From assembly GCF_000419605.1 (NCBI RefSeq), contig NZ_ATTI01000001.1:2080501-2144500 (forward strand): a DNA stretch of 64,000 nucleotides. Reading direction: 5' to 3'. The stretch is from Sphingomonas phyllosphaerae 5.2 (GTDB taxonomy: Bacteria > Pseudomonadota > Alphaproteobacteria > Sphingomonadales > Sphingomonadaceae). Positions 63,116 to 64,000 of this stretch are shown here, piece after piece. The position numbers and the translations under genes are program-made. The notes beneath the pieces were generated by a model. That model made no database searches. It worked only from the letters and a program-made list of their open reading frames with translations, and was not told the origin of the DNA. The stretch's first letter is position 1. Each line of letters begins with the position of its first letter.

Positions 63116-63942
63116 CCGCACCGGAGCTGCCGCCGCTGCGCGACGTGATCGCGCGCCACGGGCTGTCCGCGTCCAAGGCGCTGGGGCAGAATTTCCTGTT
63201 CGACGCGCAATTGCTGGGGCGGATCGCGCGTATCCCGGGCGAGCTTGCCGATGCCGAGGTGCTGGAGGTCGGCCCCGGTCCTGGCGGGCTGACGCGGGCG
63301 CTGCTGGCGCAGGGCGCGCGCGTGACCGCGATCGAGCGCGACCGGCGCTGCATCCCCGCGCTCGCCGAGCTGGAGGCGGCGTATCCGGGCAAGCTGCGCG
63401 TGATCGAGGGCGATGCCACAGCGATCGATGCGCGTACCTTGTTCGAAGGCGCGCCGCATATCGTGTCGAACCTGCCGTACAATGTTGGCACCGCGTTGCT
63501 GATCGGCTGGTTGTCGGCGGAGTGGGTGCCGTGGTGGCGGTCGCTGACGCTGATGTTCCAGCGCGAGGTGGCCGAGCGGATCGTCGCACCGGTCAACGGC
63601 GATGCGTACGGGCGGCTGGCGATACTGGCGCAATGGCGGACGGCGGCGAAGATCGCGATGCCGGTGCACCGCTCGGCGTTCACGCCGCCGCCCAAGGTGA
63701 TGTCGGCAGTGGTGCACCTGACGCCCGTGTCGGCGCCCGAAGGCGTGGCGCTGGACGTGCTGGAGCGGGTGACCGCCGCGGCGTTCGGGCAGCGGCGCAA
63801 GATGCTGCGGCAATCGTTGCGCGGCGTGCCGGGGGCGATGGACGCCCTGGCGGCGGAGGCAATCGACGCGACGCGGCGGGCGGAGACGGTGAGCGTCGCG
63901 GAGTTCGTGGCAGTGGCGCGGCGCCTGACCGGAACGAACTGA
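63112..63942 (+). CDS. ksgA: 16S rRNA (adenine(1518)-N(6)/adenine(1519)-N(6)) dimethyltransferase
   Basis: 276 residues. SAM motif [15 protein letters not shown] (about 46), the N6-adenine methyltransferase [11 protein letters not shown] (about 121), and [10 protein letters not shown] at the N-terminus (about 19). Dimethylates two adenines in 16S rRNA during 30S assembly. Start ATG overlaps the pdxA stop (ATGA). The last 58 bp of the window after its stop hold no supported feature. Confidence 0.97.
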   Translation: MTAPELPPLRDVIARHGLSASKALGQNFLFDAQLLGRIARIPGELADAEVLEVGPGPGGLTRALLAQGARVTAIERDRRCIPALAELEAAYPGKLRVIEGDATAIDARTLFEGAPHIVSNLPYNVGTALLIGWLSAEWVPWWRSLTLMFQREVAERIVAPVNGDAYGRLAILAQWRTAAKIAMPVHRSAFTPPPKVMSAVVHLTPVSAPEGVALDVLERVTAAAFGQRRKMLRQSLRGVPGAMDALAAEAIDATRRAETVSVAEFVAVARRLTGTN

Positions 63943-64000
63943 GGCCGAGCGAATCGCGGGTTTGCGGACGGAACGTCAGTCGACCAGCATGCGCGCTCAG

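Noticed and set aside
63970..64000. Possible C-terminus (RMLVD-stop) of a minus-strand gene at the window end
   Set aside because: A second stop lies three codons before it in the same frame, so it cannot be the end of a gene as read.
1..64000. CRISPR arrays, tRNA or rRNA genes, prophage, toxin-antitoxin or defence islands
   Set aside because: Looked for in gaps and gene context; none could be supported. Nearly all space is taken by conserved housekeeping genes.

Overview
The window is a strongly GC-rich, gene-dense chromosomal segment of an alphaproteobacterium, most likely a Sphingomonas or close sphingomonad. Supporting signs are a PEP-CTERM protein with the sphingomonad-type PEPATW...MMIAGF tail, a PGPGG-type membrane protein next to rpmH, an EcfG-type (GGAAC-N16-CGTT) promoter, GANTC clusters upstream of dnaA, the gene order dnaA/rpsT/mutM/ubiE/ubiB/coaBC/dut, and lptD-surA-pdxA-ksgA. 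The genus assignment is inference. No rRNA, tRNA or CRISPR array was seen.

Layout. 1-7.2 kb: KefB-type antiporter (cut by the window edge), Fe-S scaffold-like protein, CvpA and RadA on the minus strand, a periplasmic repeat protein under a probable general-stress promoter, then alaS. 7.3-12.3 kb: PEP-CTERM protein, secreted M24 peptidase-like protein, DctA-type symporter, ComM/YifB. 12.3-16 kb: PGPGG protein, rpmH, rnpA, yidD, yidC, engB (membrane-protein biogenesis block). 16-21 kb: GST, cupin, dapE, then smr-mltA-Tim44-like (minus) divergent from secB. 21-24.7 kb: secB, murJ, trpS, and a PspC-like gene with an unusual sigma-54-like promoter and palindrome. 24.7-33.8 kb: dnaA, rpsT, mutM (minus), then a plus-strand run ubiE-ubiB-membrane protein-coaBC-dut-small secreted protein-moeB/thiF whose genes mostly overlap by a few bases. 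33.9-36.1 kb: galU, metallophosphatase, a small membrane protein with a textbook terminator. 36.1-37.4 kb: the only gene-poor stretch, holding a decayed IS630-type transposase. 37.4-42.9 kb: acyl-CoA dehydrogenase with its MerR regulator and a LiuR-like operator, a lipoprotein-like gene, hisI, purF, an SDR flanked by dispersed repeats. 43-46.6 kb: cfa, photolyase and HDAC-family genes in one minus-strand unit. 46.7-49.3 kb: esterase, rppH, DUF481 outer-membrane protein. 49.3-53 kb: an M20 hydrolase-astA-astB-small membrane protein operon, all joined by ATGA overlaps. 53-64 kb: ZnuD-like TonB receptor behind a Zur-box-like palindrome, GNAT, ndk, holC, pepA, and the lptD-surA-pdxA-ksgA operon.

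Most of the content is housekeeping: envelope biogenesis (YidC, SecB, LptD, SurA, MurJ, MltA), replication and repair (DnaA, RadA, MutM, Dut, photolyase, HolC), translation (AlaS, TrpS, L34, S20, KsgA) and cofactor synthesis (UbiE/B, CoaBC, PdxA). I see no complete new defence or biosynthetic system. The most interesting leads are the control region of the PspC-like gene, a carboxypeptidase-G2-like hydrolase built into the arginine succinyltransferase operon, the metal- and stress-responsive operators, and the repeats around the SDR gene.
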